Source of the DNA: Copromyces sp. CBS 386.78
Lineage: Eukaryota; Ascomycota; Sordariomycetes; Sordariales; Sordariaceae
Direction of reading: 5' to 3'
DNA: 64,000 nucleotides
NCBI GenBank assembly: GCA_030685235.1
Contig: MU839248.1
Location: forward strand, 1-64,000
A program made the translations under genes and the position numbers. Below, in pieces: positions 19,289-29,873 of the stretch (position 1 is the first letter of the stretch; every line of letters starts with the position of its first letter). The notes under the pieces were generated by a model. It was not told where the DNA came from and did no database searches. It saw nothing but the letters and a program-made list of their open reading frames with translations.

Positions 19289-20530
19289 TCAAACGGCCCG
19301 AGTCGGAGTAGCAGTAGCACCAGCCACCTTACCGCCATCGACACCCGGCAAAAACACCTCGGTGTTCGACGACGTCGGCTCCGGCCAACACTGCCAGTCG
19401 TAATAACAAGGCTGCATGGTCAAGCTGACCGAGTCGTCGGTGTAGCTGGCAGTCAAGTACCACGACAAGTCATGACTCGGAGACTCTGGGGCATCGTTCT
19501 GCCTGGCTCCCGCTTGGACGCCCTTCAAGTTGCCAACCTGGAAGTTCTCGTTCTCGTGCTCGAAGCGCTCAACAGCTCCGTCGCCGCCGTTGAGAATGGT
19601 GGTGCGCACTTGCTCTCTGGGAAGAGGCAGGGTGGGAGCGGGAGTGGTGACGCTGAGAGCAGCTTCCTCCATTGGGTTCGGGTTGGGGGCGGGGATGGGG
19701 ATGGGGAGGACCTTGTGGTAGCCACTAGCAGTAGAACGCACGGGGGCGATGGAGACGCTGGTCTTGACGCTAGTCTCGGTCTCGGTCTCGAAGGGTGAAA
19801 CGGGGGACAAAGTAGGAGTAGAACGACGGACGACATGGACAGCGGGGACGGTGGAGGTGACCATGGTGTTCCACTCGGTCCAGGTACCGGAGGGGGGAGC
19901 AAGCGGGTAGCTTCTGGTGGGACGGATGACGGGGGCGGGGGTGTCGGTTGCGTCGCCCGAGGCGCCGCCGTTGGGAAGGGCCAGGGTGTAGGTCGTGGCT
20001 AGGGTGCCGAAGGTGAAGGTTAGGGTGGTGTACTCCTGCTTCTCAGGACCAGCCTGCTCGACTCCGACATCACGGGCGCGGGCGCGGGCGACATTGCTGG
20101 GGACCTCGCCGCTGTGGCTGCTATGTTTGGCAGTGACGGTGACAGTCTTGATGTCCACAGTCTCGGTCTCGACCTCGGTCACGATACTCTCAGTATCAGT
20201 CTCAGTCTCAGTCTTGGAGGCAGACTCAGCAGTCGCGGTGCGGGTGAAGCTGCCGACGCCGCCGTAACCGCCAATAGTAGGCACAGCCACAGTCACGGCG
20301 CCAGTCTCAGTGCCGTGAGCGTGGTGGTGAGTATGGTGGTGAGTCGAAAAAGTCGAGAACACGGGCTTGGGAAGTCCGGGCAAGCCATCGACGTGGAACT
20401 CGGCGCTGGCTGTGGTAGTGACCGTCTTGTGGCCTGTGAGCTCACGGGTAGGTCTCTCGATGTAGGGAGCAGCCAGGACCTGGGTGAGGCCTAAACCGGC
20501 GCTCAGGGAGAGAAAGACGTGAGACTTCAT
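19289..20530 (-). CDS. secreted Ser/Thr-rich protein of unknown function
   Basis: A single exon of 413 aa. The frame is open up to 21103, but 20530 is the first ATG that gives a good signal peptide (MKSHVFLSLSAGLGLTQVLAAPY), so I use it. The mature part is rich in Thr, Ser, Glu and Val. It has a His cluster (THHHTHHHAH, residues ~64-73) and repeated TETET-type segments around residues 105-125 and 240-255. The C-terminal ~60 residues look more folded, with SWYLTASYTDDS and a Cys pair in PCYYDWQCW. There is no C-terminal hydrophobic GPI signal. The composition suggests a heavily O-glycosylated cell-wall or extracellular protein. I do not recognise the family. Confidence 0.8.
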   Translation of the reverse strand: MKSHVFLSLSAGLGLTQVLAAPYIERPTRELTGHKTVTTTASAEFHVDGLPGLPKPVFSTFSTHHHTHHHAHGTETGAVTVAVPTIGGYGGVGSFTRTATAESASKTETETDTESIVTEVETETVDIKTVTVTAKHSSHSGEVPSNVARARARDVGVEQAGPEKQEYTTLTFTFGTLATTYTLALPNGGASGDATDTPAPVIRPTRSYPLAPPSGTWTEWNTMVTSTVPAVHVVRRSTPTLSPVSPFETETETSVKTSVSIAPVRSTASGYHKVLPIPIPAPNPNPMEEAALSVTTPAPTLPLPREQVRTTILNGGDGAVERFEHENENFQVGNLKGVQAGARQNDAPESPSHDLSWYLTASYTDDSVSLTMQPCYYDWQCWPEPTSSNTEVFLPGVDGGKVAGATATPTRAV

Positions 20531-21372
20531 TGTCGCGTTGCGTTCTCTCCTCGTTGACGAGTGAGCGAGTTGAGTAGTGGTGCTGGCTTGGTTATTGCTT
20601 GGCTGCGAGCTTGCGTGACCAAGTCTTGAAGAGTACCGTAGACGATGAATCTCGGGATCAAGACCGTGGTGGTGAGTGTGCGGTTTGATGGAGAGAGGAA
20701 AGGGTTTCTCTGGGAGGAAAAGGAGGGTATGGAGGGGTTGTTGCCCTATTTTATCCAGAAGGTTCCCGTCGAAATCGGGCACTGGCTTCTGCCAGCTGCC
20801 TGCCCTGCCTCGTCCAAAGTTCAGACAAAGTCTAGCCTCAGGTAAGGTATTACGTACCCAGGAAGCCCTCCTCGGCCCATCATCCATTGTCCACAGGAAG
20901 GTACGGAGTAAAGGGCCGTGTGGTAAGGTAAGGCGGAGAGGGCAGGCAAACGCCGCTGGTGTCAGATGAAAGTACGGTATCGAACCAGTCAGCTCTAGAC
21001 CCAGCCTGTCAGCCTCCGGTTGACTGGCGTTGCACTCTTGGTATTTGGCTTGTTGGCCGTGGTCCTTACGGAGAGTTGGATGTGATCGTGGAGTCCAGTC
21101 CAAGTGTGTGATCGAGACAAGGATGTCGCTAGGAGGCTGCGGTTTCGAGTTTTTGAGTGCTTCTGTTCAAGAAAGTGAGAGGGACAATGACACCTTTTCG
21201 TTTTTCTTCAACGGGGGAGGAGAGCCAGGTCATGGATACCGTATCACCCGAAAGCACAAAGCAACATGTGTGATGACACATTAACGAGTAAGACACTCGT
21301 ATGCAATACAATTCCCATATCTCTAAAACGTCCGAGTATATATCATTCCAAAACAGAAAATCCTTGTCCCTC
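20531..21372. other. intergenic region, no supported gene
   Basis: About 0.84 kb holding the promoter and leader of the secreted Ser/Thr-rich gene and the 3' UTR of the Sda1 gene, both on the minus strand. Antisense frames such as 20645-20845 have no features of a gene. Confidence 0.6.
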
Positions 21373-23699
21373 TTACATACCGTTCCTCCTCCTTCCTCCA
21401 CTCTTACTCCTAGCGATATGCGCCGTCAACCGCTTTTTGGTATCGACCAACGACCTCTTATGCTTCACCTTCGCCTTGCCGACCGTCATCAAAAAGTTCT
21501 TCTTTCTCGCCTTCTCCTTATTCGTCGACGACTTGCCCTCGGCCTCCTTCTTGGATTTCCTGATGGCCTGCGTAGACTTGTGCTCCTCGCGCCCGGGCTT
21601 GCCGTCCTTGGCCATGGCCACGCGCTCCTCCTTGGTGCTCTTCTTGCCAATCTGCGCAGGCAACTCGATGTCGTCGGCGGTAACGCCGTCTTCGATGTGC
21701 TTGTTGATAAGTTCTTGTCTCCTCTTGGAGACGTTGCCTGTCATCTTTTCTAACTGGGCCTCCCGGCGAAGTTCGGCCAGCTTGGCGAGATCGGCGGGCG
21801 TGAGGATGGTGGTCATGGCGAGCTTGGAGATGCGGTTGGCTTCGGCGGCGGCGGCCATGGCTTCGTCGGAGATGAGGTCGGGAGCCACTGAGCTGTCGCG
21901 ACGCTGCTTCTTGGCTGCGGGCCCTTCGTCCTCGTCGTCCGAGTGCTCGACGTTGATCCAGCCGGTTGAAGAGTCAGAATCGTTGGAGGCGACTTCCCAC
22001 TCGTCCGAGTTGAACCCGTCTTCATCCTCATCCTCCATCTTGGCGTCCCCATCGGCGTCCTCACCCTTCTCAGCGAGCTTCTTGAGTCTCTGCTCCTCCT
22101 TGTACTTCTCGAGAAGCTCGATACCCTCAATACCACTCTCCACTTGCTCTTCACCGAACTTGAGCCTCTTGACCTCGCCCGACTTCAACCCCATGGTCGC
22201 CTCCTTGCCGCGGAACTTCTTCTGCAGCAGCTCGGGGTAGACCTCACGGTAGAGGGACTGGAGACCCTTGGCGGCCATTACTACACCCTTGTCCTTGGAC
22301 TTCTGGTACATGACTAGATCTTGGAGGAGGGTCTCGCTCATGCAGAGCGGTTGGCGCAGAGCGACTTCGCGGATGGAGTTGATACCAGCAGAAGCGACTT
22401 CAGCGGCGGAAGCCTCAGAGACGAACTCGTTGGCAATCTTGATGACGAGAGGCTCGACGGCGTCGGGAGGGACGTGGTTGTGTGTCGCCTGCGCCAAAGA
22501 GGCGAGGAACGACGTGACGGACGGTTGCTTGGGCGAGAGGTACTTGGTGAACCACGGATACAAGGAAATGATGGTGAGCTTGTGCAGACCGACCAGACGG
22601 GTGACGAGCTGGAGGACCAGCAGCTTGTTATCCAGAGAGAACTTGCACTTTGTGTTTTGCAGGTGTTTCTGGAAAAGCTGCTCGGCGAAGCCCTGGGGAT
22701 CGTGGATGAGGTGAAGAGCCGAGAAGTTTAGCGGATGGGGGGCATGCTTCTTGCGCTCCTGCTTCTTGATCTTTTCCATGGCCTTCCCCATGACCCTTTG
22801 GCGCTTCTTGGTCTTCTTGTTGATGGTGCCCTGATGCTTGACCTTCTTGACGTCAATCTCCTCGTCACTAGAGTCGTCCTCCATCTCCTCGCGCTCCTTG
22901 TCGCCGCCCAAGAAGAAGCGGACACCACCGACGACAACCTTTTCGTTGTCGGACAAGCAGGCCTCCTTCATGACGTCGCAGGGGCGGGCGTCGGTCCAGA
23001 TCTGGCGGCGCCACAGCTCGCGGGTGATGCGGCAGGCCCACATGCCCTTGGTCGAAGTGCGGTCCGAGGTGACGAGGTTGTGCAGGACGGTCTGGATGGT
23101 GCGGTTGAGCTTGTGGTTGGTGGCCTTGGAGTTGGACTCGCGCAGGTCGCTAATGATCTTGGTGTAGAGGAGGGAGCGGAGGGACTTGGAGGGGGTCGAG
23201 ATCAGGATGGGGAAGAGGGTGGTGAGAAGGCTGGTGGAGTCGATGACATCCTTGCGACGGAGGAGAGACAAGCTGCCAACGACCTTTTCGCGGAGATCGG
23301 GGTTGAGGACGGCATGGTGTTGGGTCAAGAGATCCTTGAGCTGGTCGTAGTAGGGGGCGGTGACATCGGGGTAGAGATCGGCGCAGTGGGCGATGAGGTC
23401 GACGAGATCGTGGAATTTCTTGTTGTCTTCGCTGGAGGCAGACGAGGGAGACGAGATGAAGATTTGTCGTTGGGCGTCGTATGCGAGCCACTGGTCGTAG
23501 AACTCTTGGGCATATGATCTGGAGGAGGAGAAGGAGGAGAAGGCCGTGGTGTTAGTAAACAACAACAATGCAGTGACTGATTGATGGCGACGACAAGAAC
23601 AAAAGAACAAACTTACTTGGGATCCCTCCTGATCTTGTACTGCAAACTGACCAGGTCAGCATCGACCTTTTCGAGCGCGGCGACCTTTCTCTTGGGCAT
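21373..23699 (-). CDS. sda1: Sda1, ribosome-biogenesis and actin-related factor
   Basis: The exons are 23699-23617 and 23518-21373 on the minus strand, giving 742 aa. The intron starts GTAAGT, has a TACTAAC branch site and ends CCTCCAG. It joins IRRDPK to SYAQEFYDQW, restoring the conserved Sda1 N-terminus. Family hallmarks seen are LNRTIQTVLHNLV, the GTKG/W-type SDRTSTKGMWACRITRELWRR segment, KHAPHPLNFSALHLIHDPQGFAEQLF, and a basic C-terminus ending KSGGRRRNGM with MTVGKAKVKHKRSL. Acidic stretches at ~240-255 and ~550-580 flank Lys-rich runs typical of nucleolar proteins. In yeast Sda1 is needed for 60S subunit maturation and export and for G1 progression. The gene is divergent from the histidine phosphatase gene, with 478 bp between their ATGs. 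Confidence 0.95.
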
Positions 23700-24177
23700 C
23701 TTGGCGGCTGGAAAATGGACGGTATTCCGAGCTGAGTGTTGAAGATGCAAATCGCAAGAGTGGAAGCCGGTCCCTCTGGCACAGTCCTCGACCAGTTCTT
23801 CGCCTGGAGCTGTAGCGGTCCAGAATTTTTTGGGAAATTGATTCCTTATCAGTTCCTTATCGGCAGCGCTGGTGGAGTTAGTGGACGTTCCAGGCGGGGA
23901 GGACCCTGGACAGCTGGGCGGCATTCTGTGCCCCACTTGAGCTGTGCCCTTTTAAAAAATTTCTGCTGCTGCCGCTTCTGCTTGGAATTCTCTTCCCTTT
24001 TTTCCCTTTCACAACTGAAATCACCATTCATTTGGGCGATTGACAGCAACTGCTTCCCGCGGTTTGCCTAATCCCATTCCGGCCATGATGAATTCCTCAT
24101 CCGCCACCTGAACATGGACAACTGGGACGATTGGCATATGCTGTCTCTCGTTGCGTCGTTCATCATCTTTCAACAAC
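23700..24177. promoter_or_regulatory. shared divergent promoter region (Sda1 / histidine phosphatase)
   Basis: The two ATGs point away from each other across 478 bp, so this interval must contain both promoters. It includes T/C-rich stretches at about 23950-24010 (CTGCTGCCGCTTCTGCTT then TTTTCCCTTTC). I could not assign individual factor sites. Confidence 0.5.
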
Positions 24178-25052
24178 ATGCGGCTCTTCCTTGTTCGACA
24201 CGGAGAGACCGTCGACAACGTGGCCGGTTTATAGTACGTTGAATCAATTCGGTCCACCATGTATGTCTTCAAGGACGTCGTCTAACATCCCCCAGCGCAG
24301 GCATCCGTGATTCACCCCTCACAACCCACGGTGTTTTGCAGGCCCGTCGTCTAGCCTCCCACTTTGCCTCGCGGTCGTCCTCAATCGGTCCTGTCACGCA
24401 CATCTTCTCTTCCGATCTGCAACGCGCAGTCAATACTGCCCAGGCCATTGTCGACTTCCAGGCGACAAAGACAACGGAGAAGGAAGATCCGCATAGTCCG
24501 AAGCTCCAACTGGTCCAGGTTGTCGAGCTCCGCGAACGCGATTTCCGATCCGCCGAGGGGAAGCGCTTTGGCACGCCGCATTTTGATGCTGAAACGCACG
24601 ACGAGATGCGCGCGCGATCCACCGCCTTCATCCAAGCCCACTTGAGTCCGCTGCTGGACAGTATACCCAAGGCATCCATCTCCGTCGTGGTTGTCGCTCA
24701 TGGCTTGATACTCAACTCGCTCTTGACGTCTCTTTTGGCGCGTTATGCCCCGCAAGAGATGACGAGGCTTGCGAACGTCAAGTCGTCGTCGGGCTCTGTT
24801 GCCGGAAGGTCAGAGTTCCTCGCTACTTGGAGCAACACCGGATACCTTGAGATGAACGTGGACGCCATCCCGTCGTCTGAGGATACCGACAAGTCAGCTG
24901 TCAGGCTGACTGTCGTCCGGGTCAACGCCCTTGACCACCTCCAAGGCCTGAAAAGGACAAGAGGCGGGATTGGCAGTGCCAAGTTCGACAGTAAACAGAA
25001 GACGATGGATTCGTTCTTCCAACCCGCCGCCAAAAAGCGACGTGCTGATTGA
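24178..25052 (+). CDS. histidine phosphatase (phosphoglycerate-mutase fold) with C-terminal PIP box
   Basis: The exons are 24178-24233 and 24296-25052, giving 270 aa. The intron begins GTACGT, has a TCTAACATC branch site and ends CCCCCAG. The N-terminus MRLFLVRHGETVDN carries the catalytic RHG motif (His8). The second histidine lies in VVVAHGLILN, and ERDFRSAEGKRFG fits the phosphate-pocket region, so the branch-1 histidine phosphatase fold is complete. The substrate is unknown. The last 19 residues contain QKTMDSFF (253-260), which fits the PCNA-interacting consensus Qxx[ILM]xx[FY][FY]. It is followed by KKRR, a likely nuclear-localisation element. This implies a nuclear enzyme recruited to PCNA. 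The motif is seen directly; the function is inference. The gene is convergent with the ATL gene on its right. Confidence 0.9.
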
Positions 25053-25469
25053 TCGGTGTCACCAATTTGGTATGTTGCCTCCCTGTTTTCTTCTTTTACA
25101 CCGACCCCTCCCCGCTTTTTATGATTAGAAAAACAATGTTCACAGACCTGTACCGAAACACTATGTGGAAAAACTTGTCCAACCGCTATATGAGAAAGCA
25201 TCATCACAATTGTTCATGTTTATCATTCTTTTGATGCGAGCTATGTTGCTAACGGACCTCAAAAGACAGGTTATCATGAACAGACACCGCTCGAGGCTCG
25301 CTGGAATATGCAAAGTCATATCGTCACTTCGGTACACTGCAGAATAGCCATCAATGACATTTGATCATCTTCATACTCTTCTCTCATCGCTTTTCGTAAA
25401 CATATGACATCACCTCTCTGCTATAACCATGCTCTTGGAATCCCGTGCTGTTGTTCCTCTCGTAACTAC
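25053..25469. other. convergent intergenic region
   Basis: 417 bp between the stop codons of the histidine phosphatase and ATL genes, presumably 3' UTR on both sides. No further gene is seen. Confidence 0.6.
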
Positions 25470-26078
25470 CTATTCCTCATTGCTTTCGTCTTCCTCGCTG
25501 TCACCAGATTCCAGCTCCTCTCCTTCCTCCGACGGCAATGTCCTTGGGAACCATCCATACTCTGCAAAGTCAACCATGAGCTCTCCCAGCGCCCCCGTTG
25601 TAACAAGCACGCCTTCGGCCTCCAATGCCGCCGCTTGGCTGCGTGACCCTTCTGGCTGAGATCTAGTGTAAATGGGTTAACACTGAAGGTCTACCTATTT
25701 GTGGCCCATCAAGCAGCCATGATTTGAACGCATGTTCAACCTGCCGTTGCAAGTTCACATACCTCGGAGAAATAACCCCTTTGGCATTGATCACCCTCTG
25801 CCACGGTACGTTCTCATGGTTGAACCGGGCTGACGGGTCAATAGGGAGATGTTTGAGGCAGACGCCTACTTGCCGGGGACGTTGCGCTGTTTGTTCGTCA
25901 GCATTTGCACTTGTACGCAGGCTCGGAAAGGAGGAGTGGTGGTATCGGGATGAGGTCGCATACGCGTCCCAACCAGCTTTGCAATGTGGCCGTAGCTGGT
26001 GACTTTTCCATGCGGAATCTCTTGCACGGCGCTGTAAACGGCGTGGAAAAAGGCTTGTGCCTCTTCGGAACGAGCCAT
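25470..26078 (-). CDS. atl1: alkyltransferase-like DNA-damage protein (ATL)
   Basis: I assembled this from three exons on the minus strand: 26078-25964, 25886-25763 and 25662-25470, giving 143 aa. The donors are GTATGC and GTATGT; the acceptors are AACAG and ACTAG; the branch sites are TGCTGAC and GTTAACC. The spliced protein reads FFHAVYSAVQEIPHGKVTSYGHIA, then VGTPQRPRQVGVCLKHLP, then VPWQRVINAKG, which is the MGMT DNA-binding fold. The catalytic Cys of MGMT (PCHR) is Trp67 here (PWQR), the hallmark of ATL proteins. These bind O6-alkylguanine without repairing it and hand it to nucleotide excision repair. The helix-turn-helix Arg finger is probably Arg43 and the phosphate-rotating Tyr lies in TSYG. 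An acidic tail (EEGEELESGDSEEDESNEE) extends past the 108 aa of S. pombe Atl1. Single exons of this gene look like unrelated short frames. Confidence 0.9.
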
Positions 26079-27323
26079 TCCGGCAAAGTTGATTTGTGTA
26101 TGTGCGTGGAAGTTGTTGGGTTTAGGTTGTGTTTGAGACCTGAAAGGAAAAGCTGTTCGTAACAAAGTGTGAAAGTTCACACTTGCACACTTCCCCGCAA
26201 TTTACAGCGACGTTTGGCATGATCAAAAAAAAGTATTCACGGACGACGCAAATACTTAGCAGCGTATCTACCAGAGCGTCTAACGAAAGATTCCGAGGGA
26301 GCCAGCCTAAGTTCCCGTCGAACATACAAGGGTGGTGCATGGTTTTGGATCGGAGCGAGCGTGGCCTAGGGATTGGGATAGGAGGTTCAGGCGGTTCTGA
26401 TAGTGTAGTTCAAAGCATTGTGGGCTGGTCATACTGGCCGTGACGATGGATCATGGTGGTTCAGCCAGACTTGGACTCTGACAGGCAATTTTAGTCCATT
26501 TAAGACTACCTGCAGATGCTAAGGTGAGAGTTTAACCCAGCATAAAGAGGGACGAAGGTACCGCTAGAAAGCACGATGATGGTTGGGTCCAACCGGAATA
26601 TACCTAGGCATCATCATGGCGACATTCCCAAACATACCGATTTGTTGTTGTTGACGCAGTGGGTCTTGGAGTGTCAAGCGTCGAGTCCGCAGCTGACTGC
26701 CAATTCCATGCCATCAGTTACCGTGTCCCGAGGAGCGGAGCGCTCACTGGGCAAAGGGCAAACGCTTCCCGGTACGTGATCATCAAATCACAGACGATGG
26801 CTCAAGTTGGGGGGGGGGTTGAGACACACGGTATGCCGACAGGAAATACCTTCCAGGTTGTATTCAAGTACCTTTGTACCTAGAAGGTACCGTTGTCCCC
26901 GATCAAAATTCCAGAAAAGCCTTACAAGTTTGCAACAGGCAAGGCGGTAAACAATAAAACTTGAACTAAGGGTCGCAAGCGAGGCCGTACTACCTGCTCG
27001 TCATATCGTGGCGCATAGACCGCTTCGAACTATTGGCACGGGGGTACGTACCTCTCCTAGCGACTTGAAAGGTTCCCACCTGGCATAGAGGTAGGTACTC
27101 GAGCGTTCAGTTTGCAAGACTTCTCGTTAATGTAACTGCCCAACCGCATCTACTGGGCGAACGGGCCTTCGAGACGAAAAACAAGTGAAGAAACTCAAGT
27201 GTACTACCAGAAGAACTAATCTGATGATAGTTTCAAGCACACTGATTTTGAATCTACCGTCAGTTTTGTACATACTCTTGCGGTAGAGATACAAGCAAAA
27301 GAAGACTTGTTCCTTTCGTTTCG

Positions 27324-27475
27324 AAGGTTCGTTTGCCCAAAGTTGTGGTCAGCTCCATCCGCAAGAGGTCTTGGCGAAGGTCAACATGCCAAGAGGTCAT
27401 GGTCGGTGAATGGTGGTTCGTTTCCAACGTTGGTCAGCTCCATTCACAAGAGGTCTTGGCGACGGTCAAAATGGC
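27324..27475. repeat. diverged direct duplication of about 65 bp
   Basis: Copies at about 27324-27390 and 27412-27475 share the core GGTCAGCTCCAT and CAAGAGGTCTTGGCGA, 88 bp apart. Some differences are C/T and G/A changes. The CAAGAGGTC piece also recurs once between the copies. No gene is involved. Confidence 0.8.
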
Positions 27476-27614
27476 CCAGGACGGGGATTCAGTACATAAT
27501 ATTGCATATGGTTCGCGGTCGCCCACGCGATTGAAGTGAAGGCAACCACCGTCTACTCGTCAGGGCGAATCGCCTCGTCTGACCCTATGCTAGCACAGGG
27601 TACCCTACCTACGT

Positions 27615-27632
27615 TATGCTACATGTAGCATA
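27615..27632. repeat. 18-bp perfect palindrome
   Basis: TATGCTACATGTAGCATA reads the same on both strands. It lies about 350 bp upstream of the small two-exon gene and could be a dimeric factor site or chance. Confidence 0.6.
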
Positions 27633-27980
27633 GCTTGGGATCCCGGAGGCGTTTCTAGCCGATGACGGGTTTCGCTCGCGGGTCCGGGACCCGGCACCTA
27701 ATTGTTGCTAGTGTAGCCTTCCACACTCAGCACTTCTTCTTCATCACACCCTTAGGAAAGCCTGGCATACAGTTCAGTGGCTACGATATCTCAAACCGAC
27801 ACTCAATATAAATATGCCTCGACAACCCCCTTTTCTTTCAAGTTACGGGGCAGAAGTTGGCCTTCCAGCCTTTGCATTACTTTATTCCCTCCGTAACATT
27901 TTATTAAACATCCTCACCCGGGCCTGCTGCCTACCTACGTATTTTCCCCTCAAAATCCCATCATACAAGTCGAAATCGCC

Positions 27981-28463
27981 ATGGAGCCACACAGTAACCA
28001 TACATCTTTTCGTCTCCCAACCCCGGCGACGAAGCCCGAAGCTTATCCTGAAAGGGGTCCACTTGAGTACGTAGAGGAATAACCATTGTTGATTGAAATC
28101 ATCATCTAACATCTGCCTTGTATTAGCATTCGGTCGCCTTCCGCACCCGCACAGGGTGGCTCCATGCCTACCGGAACGAGACCCATCGGACGATCAACCG
28201 CATCCACCTCGGCGTCCGTTGCTTCGGCATCCAACAATAGTGACAACACTTTCGATGACGGCTCGCTCCAGCACCAGCGTTTGGCCAAATTTGCTGCCCA
28301 AAACCGTCTGGAGGACGGCACTCCCTATGGTCGTCTCCAGGACACCATGACTGCTGCCACTGCCGCCGCTAATAAGGACGGGAGAGCACGCGATGCCTTT
28401 TATCAGGCTCGCGCTGCCGAATCCATCCGCGAGTTTGACAATGCCTTCAACTCTAACAAGTAG
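27981..28463 (+). CDS. small conserved-looking protein of unknown function (two exons)
   Basis: The exons are 27981-28066 and 28127-28463, giving 140 aa. The 60-nt intron begins GTACGT, has a TCTAACATC branch site and ends TATTAG. It joins PERGPLD to IRSPSAPAQGG in frame. I chose ATG 27981 (MEPHSNHTSFRLPTP) because it is the only nearby ATG whose frame matches exon 2; the longer frame from 27814 does not. Residues ~45-75 are Ser/Ala/Thr-rich. The C-terminal ~70 residues look helical and structured (LQHQRLAKFAAQNRLEDGTPYGRLQDTM, then AAESIREFDNAF). There is no signal peptide or membrane segment. I do not recognise the family. Confidence 0.75.
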
Positions 28464-29873
28464 TTGTCTACACCACATGGCATGGAGTCGTTGATTTACG
28501 GATCCTTGCATCCCGTCGTCTTCAAAAAGTTGATGCACGGTTCCACCCGCTAGCTACCCCACCATTCCCGCAACGCCGAGCAGCGCCGCGTTCCTGGGTC
28601 CCACCTTTCACAGTGCCAGCATGATGTCCAATCAACTTCGAGTTTTCATCTCAAATCCGGAAACCCATAGTGCGTGGACTTATGTTTGCCACGCCTGGTA
28701 CTCTAAGGCTCCATCAATTTGGAGAACCATTCTCGAGCGTCCCAACGGCGTCCCGTTCGGGCCCAGACATTTCTTTTACTCGGGACGGTCACTATTTCTA
28801 TCCCATTCGACGCCATCTACGCTACAACACACTTGACGACCATCTATCGCTTCCTTTCCTTCAATATTTGGCCCATTTCTTTTTCCTATATCAGTCTCAC
28901 TTGATCCATTCTCCCAAGTCGCGTCTCAGCCCTTCTACATCACCGATCCCACCAAAAGCCAGCAATCAATACACGCACATGCCGCATGGCCACTGGAACC
29001 GACCAAATCTCATGTCGCAATCGCACAGAAATGTCCAGGGGCATAAAGGCAATCATCAACGGCGCGGTTCCTGCTGCGCCAGGAGGCACCGCAGTGGTTG
29101 GAGAGTTGGAGAAGGAAACGCCAAGCGATTGATGCAGGGATTATGGACGTAACAAGCCGCACCCCAAAAAGTACATCATCTCCTCTGTATCTTCTATCGA
29201 GCATCGGAGCTTTATGACCTTTGGATGTAGACGACTTCTTGGATGAGAATAATGAGCCAAAATTCACTGGATAAAGAAGAGGCTGTCAGATAGACATATA
29301 CTTTTTCAATATATATATAGATATATATATATATTTTGGTTCGCAATCTCCGTCGTTTTCGTCCCTGAAAAGGTCAAAGTACTTGGCCAAACTTCTCCAA
29401 ATCTCCAACGCAACTTCCCAGGACCCCTCACGCGGAGAAATCACAGTTGTGCGCGTTGCTTCCGTGGTGCTCACACAGCAGAGTGCGGTGCAAGGCGATC
29501 AAAGCATGCCCGCCCTTGCTGACAGGAACATTGCACGACGTTACCTCTACATACTACCTCTACCCTGCATCTTCTCTATGGCCTTGATTCCATATACCCG
29601 CTGCAGACATGCTACAGAGTACAGTGTTATCGGAACACCCCAAATCAGTAGTGTTGTCCTGACCGGGAAGCTGAAGAGGTGATTCTTTTGAGAATAATGA
29701 ACTTGATATGTATTGATCCGTACAAGTGGTCCCTCTCCCACCTGCCATGCTAATTAAGTCTATAATAATGCTGAAGCCAATACTGCACCGGATCTCCTTT
29801 CCATGCCCATGCTTGTTGCCGATATCCTATGTCCTGATCCATTCCAATGCCCGCCATATTGTCTCCTCCCACT
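28464..29873. other. intergenic region, no supported gene
   Basis: About 1.4 kb between two convergent genes. An open frame at 28670-29152 starts near an ATG but has no domain or convincing splice context. A (TA)n tract lies at about 29309-29336. Confidence 0.55.
29309..29336. repeat. (TA)n tract
   Basis: An AT dinucleotide run interrupted by one G, in intergenic DNA. Confidence 0.9.

Larger units (their letters stand above)
26079..27980. other. divergent intergenic region with repeats
   Basis: About 1.9 kb between the divergent ATL gene and the small two-exon gene. No coding region is supported. It contains a 65-bp direct duplication at 27324-27475 and an 18-bp perfect palindrome at 27615-27632, plus GC-rich inverted pieces near 27565-27590 and 27680-27700. 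Confidence 0.6.

Noticed and set aside
20531..21103. Upstream extension of the secreted Ser/Thr-rich protein
   Set aside because: Starting upstream would bury the clear signal peptide at MKSHVFLS.
28670..29152. Open frame of 160 codons
   Set aside because: No recognisable domain; the downstream part is Arg/His-rich and looks non-coding.
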